A stretch of 64,000 nt of DNA from Coffea arabica (GCF_036785885.1 NC_092326.1:43725072-43789071), one strand, 5' to 3'; shown: positions 12,544 through 25,999, counted from the stretch's first letter. Program-made: numbers and translations. Notes: generated from the sequence alone by a model not told the origin.

Positions 12544-14082
12544 ATGGCCGCTGCCGAAACAGATTGGTCCCAACTTCCCGGAGAACTCCTGGACCTCATC
12601 TCCAAACACCTCCCATCGGAGGTAGACCTCCTCCGCTTCCGTTCCGTTTGCGCCACCTGGCGATCCTCCGTCCCTCGCCCCTCACCCTCTCCCTCTCGTT
12701 TCCCAATCCTCCCAAACGCCGGCATCTCCGATACCACCTGGGGCTTCTACCTATCCAAGCGCACCATCTATTGCCTGCAAAACCCCGAAACCCCCCTCAC
12801 TAAAGCCTGGATTATCAAGCTGGAACGCGACCACCCTGATCGGACCCACTTGCTCAATCCCCTCACTCGATCCCAGTTTCGACCCCTCCCACACAACTTC
12901 CCCAGAAGATTTGATTTCTCCAATATGCGCGTTCGTGAATTGGGCTGTGAGTTCGCTCTCCAGTACATCAATTATCGGCCCTCCGCTAGTTCCCTCCTTG
13001 GCGATCCTGGCAATCTCTACATGGAGAAAGTTGCTTTCTCTGCCAATCGACAAGGTGAGGGATTTGTGCTCCTGACAATTCATGTTTCTGGGAAATTGGT
13101 CCTCCACAAATCCGGTGATACCAAATGGACTGTCATTCCCGATTTGCCTTCTCCCTACGACGACGTCATCTTTCATCAGGGGAACTTTTATGCTGTCGAT
13201 AACACTGGCAGACTCGTAATGGTGGATTTGAATCCCGGATCGATTCCTGGTGTGAGTGCTGTCGCCGGTTCCATTTTCGGTGGGGATAAGAAGTTTCTAG
13301 TGGAGTCTTGTGGGGATTTGGTGTTGGTTGACATGTATTTGAGTGTTGGGCCCGAGGATGATCTGGGATACAACGAAGCCCTCGAGTTTTACGAGGAATT
13401 TGATTGTTTCATGAGCGAAAGGACGGTGAAATTTAAGGTTTTTAGGCTTGATAGGGGTCGGGAGAGGTGGGTTGAGGTGAGTCATTTGGGAGATACCATT
13501 TTGTGTTTGGGAGATAACTGCACATTTGCGGCTTCAGCATCTGAGCTTAATTTCCCTGGCCAAGGGAATTGTATATTATTTACCGATCAGTTCTTCCATG
13601 ATAGGGAAGATGATGGGGGTTCGAAGGGTAATGGAATTGGGGTTTTCGATTTGGAGAGTGGTAGTATTGGGCCCATAACCTCTTATGAGGGCTATTCTGA
13701 GTCGTTTTGGCCACCACCTGCTTGGGTTTATCCCCCTTCGGCGGTTGAAGTAAGTGCTTCCTTTCTACACTAGCTGTTCTGACTCATGTACGATGTTTTT
13801 GGTTAATGGCGGTGCTAAATTATCAGTGTCTTCCTAGGACTTTTCGTGTATGATTTATGTAGACCCATCTTTAGGAGTTGATATCTGGCTTTTCTGGACT
13901 TTAAAACCTTGAATCTCCATGTAGCGGGACTGCAGCTAGATTAATAGTGTGGATATATGTTTAACCTCCTCACTGAGGTTTTGCATTCTGTTCTCATTTG
14001 TTGCTGAAGCAAACCAATCTGACTTCGTTGGCGTATCCAATTATTTCTTTTGCAGGATTGGTTGGAAGAACTCAGCGTCTAA
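12544..14082 (+). CDS. F-box protein with DUF295 (SKIP23-like)
   Basis: Predicted SCF ubiquitin ligase adaptor. Exon 1 is 12544-13749 and a 27-nt final exon is 14056-14082, joined GAA|GTAAGT...TTGCAG|GAT to give 410 aa ending DWLEELSV. Without the intron the frame runs on to a stop at 13773. The F-box is at about residues 8-45 (WSQLPGELLDLISKHLP). The DUF295 beta-propeller-like region covers about 70-390, with typical phrases FYAVDNTGRLVMVD, GNCILFTDQFF and GIGVFDLESG. In Arabidopsis, SKIP23-type genes (such as At2g17036, from memory) lie beside FBL10, matching the nearby gene at 335-3763. The target protein is unknown. Confidence 0.9.
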
Positions 14083-15719
14083 TTTGTTAGTGATCTTGAG
14101 AGGGGGATCAGCTAACCACTTGAAGGGGTACCAGACACCGGGTTCTCCATTTTCTTGTACATACAATAACGGGGTTGGGTTGATGGCTTTTAACTTTTTT
14201 TTTTTTTTTCTACTTTTAGTTTCATGATTTTTCATATTAAATCCTGTACCATATATGGTTCAAAGGATTTATTTCATCAATACAGGCGGCTATTCAAGAT
14301 TGTTATTCATCTTATTGATGATGTGCTGAATTGCCAGATGGAAACCATTTTGGTCCAATTTAACTTTCTACATGTCGGTCTTACCTGTGACTCTGAGCAC
14401 CATTAGACCCGGTTGAGTGAAACCCATGCAGTTAGTAGGAGGGGCAGGAATCGTTCCTGAAGGTTCATGGCCAAGATTTGACCAAAAAAATATAAAGATT
14501 CAGATTGTATCTTGTATATCGTTTTTCATGTCATATGTGAGGCTCACAAAATTTTATTCTATAATTACACATCGTTGAAAGTAAGTTATACTGCGTACGT
14601 ACAGAGTTGTGCATTTTGCACAAAACCTTCAGGAATGGTTGCCTGCCCCCTGTCCGAGTTAGTATGGGCAAATTTTATGACAGTTCCTTTGTCATTCTCA
14701 TATAGTATTATCCTCGTTTTCTCCCAAGGATATGGATTGGCTTTGGCAGACATAAAGTAGTACCGGTGAAAAAGTTAAGAACTGTGTTTTAGATGTGAGG
14801 TTATCGGCCAGATGGGAGGTTAATCCCAAATAGACAATCAGAAGAAAAAGGAAAAAAGTTAGAGAGAGAACAGACAAATTATGATACACTCACATCCTAA
14901 AAAGGTTGATGGTGGTTTATTACCCGAAAAGAAAGAAAATACAATAGTTAGAGGGTGGTTGTTTCATTGCATGATGATTTGCTTTCTTATTTTGCTTCAT
15001 AATTTATAAAGTGTCTTTCTTGTTTCGGTTCATGATATATGGTAGAACTTAGCAACGTAATTTTTTTCCCATGAAGCTCACTTCTTCATGCTTAATTTGT
15101 GATCGAAGTTTATCCTGTGCTTAAGAGTATGGCTAGTTTGATTCGGCTCTATTTTCCTTTTTCCTTTTGGTTGTGGCACTTCCTATAGTCAAAATTCTGC
15201 TGGGGCTAAATTCATTTAGATGCTGTAACATTTGCATCCGATTTGTCCTATAAGATCTTTGACAAAATTCATTTGATTATCTCAAAACCTCTGTTATCTT
15301 TAGTAATCCTATGTTAAACTCTCATGTCACGCAATAATCTACCTCCTCTGACAGGAATTTGGTCCTCGACACCAAAACAAGTACAAAGTTATATCTTGTC
15401 TTTTCCTCAGATTTAATTGTACAATTTCGTAGGCAACTCTATCAGGCCTAAACTTTCTCTGCCTAAGCTATGTAAGGTTTTAGAGAATTCCTTGGCTGCA
15501 TCACTGTATCCAAGTCCAATCAATCCTTCCATCTGCTAATTGGCTCTCATCAATCTCCCTGCTCTGCCACTAACGGCATAAATAGGGCAGCAAGTTTCTT
15601 TCTTTAGAGTGACAGCATTTCTATAGTCCGAGATCCCTGCTAGTAATTCTCTTCCACGAACAGGCACCCGCACCTGAGGCTTCCAGCATAAGACCACAAG
15701 TTACCCACGTTAGCATGTA
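14083..15719. other. Convergent intergenic region, nothing recognised
   Basis: This separates the 3' ends of the DUF295 F-box gene and the RopGEF gene. Only short random ORFs are seen and no repeat stands out. It presumably includes the 3' UTRs of both genes. Confidence 0.6.
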
Positions 15720-18700
15720 TCACTTTGTCTTACTTACGGTTCTTGGATCCCTATAGCTATTCTTATGCAGTGGCGAAACAGCTCTTCCAGGGCTACCACT
15801 GACCAGAGGGGATAAACAGAATGATGGGGTTGCAAAGGAAGAAGTACAAGGGGTGCACTGAACGGAGAATGGACTTGGCGAGATTTGCATTTGGACAGGA
15901 AGACCACCCAAACCTCCCCTGTTGAAAAAGGACACAGATCCTAATGCATTGCAGTTCTTGGTGGCATCATCTACATACAAGAGATCATCAATCCTTGCTA
16001 TCACATTGAATGCCAAGCTCTCCATTACCCTTGAGTAGCTTTCCAGGATTGACTGCCCGACATCCTGGACAACACATGAGAAATTAAGAGATACTTGTGG
16101 TGGTGAACTCCAACAATACATACTTATCTTTACATAGGTGCATCATGTAATACAGCATTTAGTGTGTGCATCTCTCTTCCAAGTTCCAAGTGATTCCTCA
16201 AAATCTGGTCCATTTAGTGTAATCGAATACAGCTATTCACATAATGCCTAGGGAAATTGAGAATCGCTATGCCAAAAATCTTTTTGTGAATCAACTCAAG
16301 GAGTCCTAATCATAATTTTTAGATGTCAAAATTATAATTTGTGCATTTTATTAGCTCAACAAATAATCTTGATGATACATGTAATGTGGCATTTATATGG
16401 ACATCATTAGCACAATCATTTGGGTCATGCATAGACAAGTAAAAGATATGTAGACAACTGCATCAACTTAAATGCCTCCACTAATTCCATGCCCTTTACT
16501 CTATGCTATGTTCTACCGATCTGAATTTACCAAACAGTTAAAAGAAAAAAAATAGCGGTTGGGTCTAAACTACCTTGTTGTACTGAATTTTGTTCATATC
16601 TAATGTGGTTTGTGGTAGACCAGGGAAATGAAGCCTCAGGCTATGCAAGAGGAGTTCAGCCCGTTTTGCCAGAAATTGATTCTTCTCAGCATCTGCAACC
16701 AGGCCTTTGACCTTACCACCCCAAGATTTACGCTTTAATTTCTGACGATTTCGATGCTTTTTCCTATCTTTCAGGCTCCAAACATGCACAGCTGCTTCAA
16801 TTCTGTTTGCTATTTCCAATGTGTGATGCTCAGATTGCAAGTCTAGACAATCCAGAAGACTTTCAGGCAAGAATTGATCAGCAGCTATATGACGGTAGAT
16901 CATATCACCCAGACAAGCTTTCCCATTCTGCAGTGGCAGTAAATTAAACAAATAATAGTCAAAGTTACTCCACGAGGTTTCAGATATAAGACGAAAAAAG
17001 TAAATGTGGATAAAACATTTCTTATTCGCATATCTTTCAGACAACCCTTGTTATTAACATGCTCTGTTATACTTATCTTTGCCATAGATAACACAGCACA
17101 TAATAATGACTGGCAAAGTTTCTTTTTGTCGTACTAGGCAAAAAATCCTCCTTTATGTACATTGGACAAAAAGATCAGAACCAAACAAAGAGCTACTAGG
17201 CGGTATGCAGCTAGTCTGGAATAATTTTAATTCCACATATTATTTTTTTTATACTAAGAATCATCAAACCAGTTTGAGAATTTGCCATCACTCATCCAGT
17301 CATCTGAAGCAAATCAGACATTCATCCTGCCATTGAAAGTACAAGTTACATTGTACATCAAATGCTGCCAAGAATACATCCCCAAGGGCAACGAAACATT
17401 ATAAGTAGACTGGACTTGTAGTTGATAGTAATGTATTGAACAAGTCTAAATGGGATCCAACTTAAGGCCTCCGCTTATTTCAAGATTTTCTTTACTTTCC
17501 ATATCAAGAGATAAGTAAATCATTCAACGATTGATCTAGGCACATCTTATTTTTTATCAGATAAGAAGTCCTGCAACAAAAGCAGTTCAGTTCTAGCTTA
17601 GTCGATTTGGTTATGCAGTAAGCATATGATGACAACAACAGAAACAGAAATAAAAGTCAGCTCAGGCAGAATAAATCAAGCCAAAATTAAAATGACATAC
17701 TAGTGGCTACATACCATAAATTATGGATAATTGGCAGATAAGACTAACATGAAAAAAAATAATACACATACAATAAAATTTCTGCATGCTTCGCTAACAT
17801 CTAGACAAAAATTTCTTAACCAAAAGCCAACACACACATTCATCAAGATAGAAACTCCCTTTCATACATTTAAAACAAATGTAAAAGACAAATAGGTCGA
17901 CCTTATAACAATAATAGTCCAAAAGGTGAAAGAAGACAGAACAAAAGAAATGGTAGAAAAGGAACCTTGGGCAGTGAGTCTAAGTAGGCACTAGGAATCT
18001 CCATTTCAGAAAGTACATTGCTGTTTATTGCTAAGGCTGCCTTCAGTATCTGATTCGTGCAATCTCTGCACTGCTGCAACCTATTCCTTGCATCTTCAGA
18101 TAACCCCTTAGGATGGACTTTCGGGCATGGAAGCCACCATTTGTCTTCCTGCCTAATTGAAGGCCTCCCACTGGATACAGATGATGAAAAGGCACCGCAT
18201 TCATTTGGGTCGGCCACAACTATCCCTGGGTCTTCATACCAAAACTCTGTATCCTGAAACCCTTCAAGAATGCTAATCAACATGGCATCAAGTTTCTTGA
18301 GAGCAGGGAGATTCATGTACAAATCAGACCGGGGCCTAGTTTCCATTACTTCGTAAATCCCTCCACCAGGAAGCTGCTGTTTCGAGGGAACAAACTCCAC
18401 AATTGAATCACTCACACACAGAATCCACTCCATCTCTCTACACCACATTGCCTTCTTCTGAGGTGCCATTGGTTCCAATCTCCATAGTTCCCCAAATACC
18501 GTTGCTACATGACCAAAATGAATATGCTGATTTCAATAACACTTAATACGTGCATATGCATTCTTTTTTGATTATTTATTATTTTTTTAAAAGGAAAGAA
18601 AGATGCACGGAATACATAAATATGTACATATGCTATATACTTTAGTTACAATGAGATAGACATTTAACTGACCAGAGAGATTGGTGATGGCATTTGAGAT

Positions 18701-19348
18701 AGCCAGAGCCGTACAAACTCCTTTGCCACCCCCGGACATGTCTTCACCAAGTAACAATTTAGCAAATCTTTCCTTCATCATCTCGATTTCTAAATACATT
18801 GTGCAAAAATGGGAGGGGATGGAGGGGAAGTCAAATGGTGTGGAAAATATTCTATAATGCTATTGGAGTCAAACAAAAAAAAAAAGCGCAAACAAAATAT
18901 TTATTTGTGAGGAAATGAATTACTGATTAAAGGTGAGAAACGCAAAAGCAATGCACGATCTAAGAAAGAATGAGCAAAAACCTGAGAAGCAAATTGAAAA
19001 GATCACGACATTATTCGCATTAAATTGGCGGAAAAAGAAAAGAAAAAAAAAAAACGAACCGGACAAAGGGGCATCGCGCTTGTGAGGGTGAAGCATCATA
19101 TCCTTGACGTGAATGCCCGGAAAGATAAGAGTCGGAGGGAGGAATCCGGGGTTGGGGAGGGCATTATTGTGGGGAATGCGGTAATTAGGAACCGGAGAGG
19201 AACGTAAGGAAGTAGTGGAGGCAGTGTCGTCGTGGTAGGGGAAGCAGCCGGAACTCTCTGACTCACTGACATCGGCACTCAAACTGTAGCTGCCGCAGCA
19301 CCTCCGGCGGTGCTGATCAGAGCCTTCCTCCGACGACACACTCCCCAT
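15720..19348 (-). CDS. Rho-of-plants guanine nucleotide exchange factor (PRONE RopGEF)
   Basis: Catalyses GDP/GTP exchange on ROP small GTPases at the plasma membrane, usually downstream of receptor-like kinases. Five exons join in phase: 19348-19060, 18789-18673, 18504-17966, 16927-16574 and 16064-15720, giving 547 aa. The N-terminal 96 residues are variable and Ser-rich. The PRONE catalytic domain runs from about 97 ([20 protein letters not shown]) to about 466 ([27 protein letters not shown]) and includes the W-rich [16 protein letters not shown] block. The C-terminal tail of about 80 residues is the usual regulatory region. The length fits the ROPGEF1 class (At4g38430, about 548 aa from memory), which in Arabidopsis lies near GGR, also present here. 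The exact paralogue is not settled. Confidence 0.94.
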
Positions 19349-19590
19349 TTTTGCTCTGCTCTAGTAGATTTGCTTTTCTAGCCTAGAAAAGCTTCAAATT
19401 TTACTAGTACAGCAGCACAAGTGGAAAAGGCTTGGGTGGGTGGATGATGAACTGAGGCTGAAGACAGAGAGGGCAACGGAATGGAGACCGACTCCGCGGG
19501 TTTTTTTTTTTTTTTTATTGGTAGTTCTCCTGACGGCATCAGCGATCAGAAATAACTTTTTGCTAATTTGGTTCCTCCAGAAGTATTTGT

Positions 19591-19596
19591 CACGTG
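19591..19596. promoter_or_regulatory. G-box upstream of the RopGEF gene
   Basis: CACGTG lies about 243 bp before the RopGEF start codon on the minus strand. Function is inferred from position only. Confidence 0.25.
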
Positions 19597-19599
19597 GAC

Positions 19600-20420
19600 A
19601 TTCAACCCGTGCTTCATGAATTTTTTTTTATTATTTTGAACAATTAATTACAATTTTTTTTTTTGGCACATCCTTATTTAGTACATTGTAACCAATCTAT
19701 TAATGACTTAAAACTTGCATCTATATGTTTGTATTAATTAAGTCATTATATTTTTTTCTAAATCAACTTATAGCTTTCATTTTTTTAAAATTATTTTTAA
19801 TCATGTTTTGGCACCATTGATTTGATCATTTATTACCAATCTTCTTTTTTTACTATAATAATAATAATAATAATAATTAATTACAACTCTTTTAAACTTT
19901 ATTCATGATAAATTGTTATCAATCTATTAATAACATGGCTTACACACATTTGAATCAATTATGACATTATTTTTTTTTACTTTGTTTTTTCCTCAATCAA
20001 TTCATGGCTTCATATTTTAATTATCTTCAAAACATAACTACATGGTTAATCTTAATTTTATTTTCACGATAATTTCACTAAACCCTCAATTGGCTTTCTT
20101 TATAGTACTAAATGATTACTCTTAATTTAATTTCAAGTGAAACTCGAGACGAGCAAAATTCTAATAAAAAGATTTGCGAGAGTAGGTAGACTACATATAA
20201 ATATTTTTCAAATATCAAGCGCATATATGTTTATCCTTTACTTAATTTTTCACATTTACTGGTATATAATGATAATGAAAAATCAGTGCATGCTAATTTG
20301 CAATTACATGTGAAAAATGAACTTCAATAAAAAAGAAGAATAAAACAAAGTTCTCCAACAATAGAATATTCTCAAAATGCTATTTACTATATCCTTAAAA
20401 AAAATTCAAATTAATTAGAT
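19600..20420. other. AT-rich intergenic region
   Basis: Contains poly-T runs and an (ATA)n/(AAT)n stretch near 19858-19880. Two diverged copies of a segment recur at about 19650-19790 and 19880-20010 (ttaattacaa, aaccaatctattaat versus atcaatctattaat, tcaattcatggcttcat versus tcaacttatagctttcat). No gene seen. Confidence 0.5.
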
Positions 20421-20424
20421 ATTC

Positions 20425-20530
20425 TCCCAAACTGTGAGAGTCCGTCTAAGGATCACAGTAGCTCCGAGAGTTGAACCCGAGACTCGCTTCTAAAGAAGAG
20501 ACTATGAAACCGTTTGAGCTGCCGGGGGCA
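20425..20530 (-). mobile_element. tRNA-related SINE fragment
   Basis: On the minus strand this reads ggcagctcaaacggtttcat, resembling a pol III A box region, followed about 40 bases on by gggttcaactctcgg, a B box. The order and spacing match the tRNA-like head of plant SINEs. No A-tail or target duplication could be found, so it is probably truncated. Confidence 0.5.
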
Positions 20531-20599
20531 TCTAGCATCAATTCAGGCTGGTAAGTGGTGGCAATATTCTATAACAATCGGTCAGGTAGGTAGTGGCAA

Positions 20600-20705
20600 C
20601 ATTCTACAATGATACGAGGCTAGCTTCTCAGACGCATGTCACCCAAGTGCCTGATTAAGCGCCTATGTCGATTTTGGCAAGTGTAGTTCGTAATTCGTTT
20701 TAGGG
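20600..20705 (+). repeat. Direct repeat copy 1 (pairs with 21748-21842)
   Basis: The phrases aggctagctt, gagacgca/cagacgca, cctgat(t/c)aagc and gtcgattttgg(c/t)aagt occur in the same order here and at about 21748-21842. The two copies bracket the foldback element, one on each side. Confidence 0.6.
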
Positions 20706-21648
20706 ATAATTTCAAAAACCTTCCCTAAATTTTCTAACAATATCACTAGCCACCTTTGAAGTTTATAAAATTACACAAACCTCCTCTAAAGTTAAGATTT
20801 TGATAATAAATTAGTCAAATTAGAAAAAGTAATATTAAAAAAATACTTTATGGAGAGAGATGAAACTTTGATTCTATAAATACCCTTATGCGTGTACATA
20901 ATTTGTATTAGTAAAAAAAATATAATTTAAAAATGATTAATACACACATTTTATCATTCAAAAAATTCACATTTAATAAATTAGATAATACAAATAAGTA
21001 ACAAAACTACATTAATGATCACAAGATTCAACAAAATGAACAAATCATCTCTTTTAACGTGATATTTGCTATGATTCTTGTGATTTTGAATAATTTTTTT
21101 TAAAAAAATTTGCCTTTCTTTTCCCTCCTTCCTTCATTAGGTATATCAATTTAATGTTATTTTGTAAATACAAGTCATCATTCATCATTTAAAAAAAATT
21201 TTAATAGTTATTTTGTCAATTATTGCTCTAATTACTTAATCGTTAGATATTAGTAAAGGAGAACAGAGGGAAAATAAAGGCAAAATTTTTTTCGCTCAAA
21301 ATCATAACAAACATCATGTTAAAAAAGATGACTAGTCTATTTTGTTAAATCTTGTGATTATTGGTGTAGTTTTGTTATTTATTTGTGTTGTCTAATTTAT
21401 TAAATGTAAACTTTTTGAGTGATAAAATGTGTATTAATTATTTCTAACTTTTAATTATTTTTATATTTTTTACTAATGCAACTTATATATTTGCATAAGG
21501 GGTATTTGTGGAATCAAAGTTTCATCTATCTCCTTAAAGTACTTTTTTAATGTTACTTTTTCTAAATGGACTAATTTGTTATCAAAACCTTAATCTCAGG
21601 AAAGGTTTATATAATATTGTAAACTTTAAGGGAGGCTAATGATATTGG
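20704..21648. mobile_element. Large foldback / inverted-repeat element
   Basis: Arms of about 400-440 bp (about 20704-21146 and 21246-21648) are inverted copies at roughly 85% identity around a 100-bp centre. For example tttatcattcaaaaaattca in the left arm matches the reverse complement of the right arm with few changes. It begins taggataatttcaaaaacct-like (tagggataatttc), a start also echoed at 31722 and, inverted, near 36290. No ORF. It behaves as a non-autonomous foldback/MITE. Confidence 0.8.
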
Positions 21649-22218
21649 ATAAATATCTTAGCTCATTTGGCTGAACTACCCTTGCTTTTTTTTTTCTTCC
21701 TATTTTTACAATATGCATGCAATGGAAAACAAGTAACCAGACTATCACAAGGCTAGCTTGTGAGACGCAGATCACATAGGTCAGCCTGATCAAGCACTTA
21801 GGTCGATTTTGGTAAGTATTGTTCATAGTTCATCTTAACATCCCAGCTTATTTGGCTAAGTTGGGATGTTGCTGCGGTATGTTTACAAGTCAAAACAGAG
21901 GTGTGGAAAGTTAAGGGAAAAGACATTCAAGCATTTTGGGCCACAAACGGTAGGGGAAGCGTGTTGGGCGGGCACGTGGAAAGGGCTTTTGTGACGTGCA
22001 ACCGGAAGATGTATTGGGCGTTGAAGGGACTCCAGCCGCGCATGTGAAATGTGGAGGGGCCGAAATTAAGCAACCGGGAAAGTGAGGGTTTGTACGCGAA
22101 AGTACGGCAGGGAAAAAAGGCACGAAACTTACTGGACAAGCTAAAGAGTGTAGGCGTATTAGAAAGGAAGAAGCGCCAAAACCGGAGCAGGAGGAATAGC
22201 AGAAGATAGGGATTTGTT

Positions 22219-25200
22219 ATGGAGCTGGCGGCGGAAATAGATGCTTTGGATATGCAGTGGGACAGTGAAGGAGAAAGCGAAAATGTAGTATCGCCGATGC
22301 ATGAGAGTGGAGCACCTTCGAATTTTAAAAGTTGCAGCAGTGAAAGGAAGACCATTCGTCGGACGGCGGAAACAATGGTAGTATCGCTGATGCATGAGAG
22401 TGGAACACCTTCGAATTATAAAAGTTGCAGCAGTGAAAGGAAGGCCATTCGTCGGACGACGGAAACAATGGTAAGCCACTCAACTCATTCCGTGAAGAAT
22501 ATGGTGGATTGGATCTCGGATGAGCAGCGGCAGGCTGTCAGAGAGTTTGGATTCGGGTCAATTTTGAATGTGAAGGGAGTAGAGGTTGACGAAGAGATAT
22601 TGAAGTGGCTGGTGGATAACTTTGATGTAGATCGGAGGACACTGAACGTTCATGGGTACTGTCTACAGGTGACAGGCGAGGATGTGGAATGTGTACTTGG
22701 CTTGAGCAGCCGTGGGAAAGATATTGAAAGCGAAAAACGAAGGCAAGAGATGGATACAGAGTTGGAAAGAGAATTGAATATCAGAATAAATAGCGGTGAA
22801 ATTGTAGTGGAGGAATTGAGGCACAGTATATGTAGTTTGCATAACGAAGGCTTAGAATTCAAAGTGAAGTTCGTACTGTTTGTTGTTGGTAGGTTGTTAG
22901 CACCAAGTTTGGATGACACAGTGAGCCGGGCTCTGGTGGCTGTAGTGGCTACAGAGGAGAATATGGAAAATTTGAATTGGTCGAAATTCATACTTGACAA
23001 TTTGGTGAAGAGCATCCGTGATAGAGACGGCAACGGAATAGCGGGATGTGCACTTTTCTTGATGGTATAAGAAAGACGCACCATTTTGTATTAGAGATAG
23101 GAATTGCTGGAATAATGAAATTAAACTTTGATAGAAAAGACCCGTAAATGATGGTAGGCGTTTTTGTCCGTGCAGATTTACTATCTGGAACGATTCTATA
23201 TCGAGGATGAGGATGAGTTTCGCAAGTTCCAGCCGAGAGGGCCGAGGCTAAGATTTTGGGGAAGGTACGAGATTAATGAAAGCGTGCGAATATTGAGGAG
23301 GAATCACATATTTGAGGGGGAACAGGTAATGTAAAATCCTTTCGTGTGAATTGTTGTTGAAATTGCAATCTGCATTTTGTGACGTTACTAGTAGTACAAA
23401 ACGGAAGGCTTGTAGTGACAGGGCAATGTGCAGTTTTACAATAACATAAGCTGTAGAGAAAACATTGATAGAAGACTGATTGAAATTGAATGTGGTAATA
23501 AAGATGTGAAGGATAGTATTGGTAGAATGGAAGCAATGATTGAATGTCGTTTTGAAAGGCTGAGGAGCATGTATGAAAGTGGAAGGGTGTGCAAAACAAA
23601 CCGGACAGTTGGTGTGGAGGGTGGGCAGAAGGACGATTGGCGCGGTAATGTTAAAAGAGGGAGTGAGTTACATAAATTTAGTCCTACAACGCCAGATGTT
23701 AGGTCCAAAAGCAGGAGTGAAAATGATAGAGTCACTACGAATAGTACTGTAATGGGTGAAAAGAGTGCATCGAAAATTACAAAGTGGAGGAGTAGAAAGA
23801 GACTAAGGATGGACAATACGGAGAAGCCTGTGGGGGAAGACAAACAAAACAGAAGGCAAGGTAAAAGAATAAAGGTATGCATCGGTTTGTGCCAAGGTAT
23901 TTGTAGCATTAGAAAAGTAAAGTATAAATTGTAGTTTTATGTACAGATGGATAGCAGTGTGATGAACAAGTGTCAAACAAAGATCGTTGCTTTATTGGCA
24001 AAGGTGAGTATTCCAACGTTCCAGAATTACTGAAGTATGGGAAATTATAGACAATGAAAGATGACATATTTTTGTGGTAGCAGGAAACAATGCTGGCATC
24101 TATCGGGGAAAAATTGAGTGAGGGACGAGCAAAAATACTGAAGTTCTTGTTTGACACTCAGCTATCGCAAGGGTATGTACTGGATCATGGATTTGTTAAA
24201 TCAACAGTTCTATTTTGTTTTATCCTTTATTTGAAATTGCAATGGGAAAGGGGACAGAAAAGTATTTGCAATTATAAGGCTGACTAAATATGTAGTATGA
24301 TTATCCCCATAGGGGAGAGGGCATAGGAACGAAAATCTTCGAAGCAGTTAAAATTGGTTTACAAGTGAGCATAAAACTTACAATTTGTGTGCTGTCAATC
24401 ATGCCACCTTATATAAAAAGCAAGGGTAGGTAACATGGTTGCATATAGAATAAAAGGTGAGTATTCCAGAAGTTTGAGAATGGAAGTACAATGATAACTC
24501 AATGACCCTTATGGTGAGTACATAACCGCCTTAGGTTAACTCAATGACCGTAAGGACCGATTGGGTCATTGAAACCGTGATTGCTGGTTGTATTAGTGAC
24601 GAAGAGCGAACCTACTGTGGTCGTTTTAACTCGAGTGATTGAAAATGATGATATCAAGTTTGTAGATTATGAAACTGTAATACACATAGGAAAAAGATTA
24701 ATGTACGCTGTTGTAATGACAGGGAAGTACTGGTGTCAATTAAGGGGCAGACAGCAAGTCGGGATGCAATGGGGTCCTTGCTTCCTGAAAAACCCATGGC
24801 ATGTGATGTGAGTAAATCGAGTGATTGAAATTGGGTGGTGTTGTGTGGACTGTTTCACGGAGGACGAAGTGATGTGAGTTGAGTTTGGTGCAGATAATCA
24901 ATTGCTATTGTGCGATGAAAACAGCAAGGCAGCAAAGGCGTCCTGACGATCAGTCAATGCGATGGTGGTTCATGCCAACTTGGTTTCAGGTACAAGTGTT
25001 CGGCCAAAGTTGGGGGGTGTGAGTACGTACATTCATATTAAAATGTCATATTTGACTGTCGTGTTGTAGCAAGAGATTTTGGAGTTCAACAAATCAGCAG
25101 AGGAGCTGTACTGTACATATCTACAGGAATGTAAAGTAGGAGGTAATATAAAAAAGTGTGAGAAGGTACGAGCAGCTGCCCTGTTATGTAGCATAATGGA

Positions 25201-25999
25201 ATAGATACAGATTGCCATGATGATGACTAACTAACCGCTGCTATGCTTCAGATATTCGTGCCAATGTGGCACGATGAGCATTGGTATATGTGTGTGGTGG
25301 ACATGGGAAGCGAAGAAGTATTGATTTATGATTCAATGAGAGGAGACGAGCAAACGGATACGAATAGGCGCAGCTCCGTGGAGACAGTGGTAAACTAAGT
25401 TGGGTTGTCAAACATTTCATGAACACGACAATCACCTTTACAATTGGTGGCAGTAAACTTAAAATTGCATATGTTTTTCTTGTATGGCCGTCAGATTGAA
25501 AGGTTGGAAGCAGCGCTGACTTATGGTTTGGAGGGGCAGTATTCGTCATGCCTTTGGTTGTACAAAATAAAAGCTGCAGCCACATGTCCACAGCAACGGA
25601 ATGCGTAAGTTGCACCTGCATAGTTTTGTTAGTTTTTTCCATAGTTCAGCGACGGTTGTGTCTAAATTTGTGGTTATGGTTTGTAATGCAGGTGGGATTG
25701 TGGGTTATTCATGCTGAAGTACATGGATATGTTATCAAGTGGAGTTGGAAGCTGGAAATGGAATCAGGTAAGCAAAAAGGAATGGCGTCGTGTGCTGTAA
25801 CAGTAAGTGTGTTTGCTTGCTTTGGTTGCGAACGATGGAGATAGTAACAAATTTATCGGCGCAGTACAATTCGGAGCAGGAGCGGCGCAAAGTAGCACTG
25901 TCTTTGGTTCTGGATGATGCGAACGTTGTCCGTCATCAAATTATGCGGAAAGCGAACATCCACAGGAGGTTGGAGATGAATAAAGTTGATGTTGGATGA
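22219..25999 (+). CDS. Transposon-type Ulp1/C48 cysteine protease gene
   Basis: Plant transposon-derived protein with a C-terminal SUMO-protease-like domain. Exons: 22219-23064, 23176-23325, 23422-23874, 23947-24003, 24084-24172, 24313-24364, one unresolved exon within about 24530-24790, then 24894-24989, 25070-25165, 25252-25389, 25495-25604, 25692-25767 and 25865-25999. All resolved joins are in phase. The N-terminal region has GFGSILN, WLVDNFD and DVECVLGL phrases seen in plant Ulp1-type element proteins. A basic middle part follows. The protease triad appears intact: His in DEHWYMCVVD, Asp in LIYDSM, Gln in CPQQRN and Cys in WDCGLF. A 31-residue tandem duplication occurs near residues 27-88. 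Natural substrate unknown. The unresolved exon may mean decay. Confidence 0.75.
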
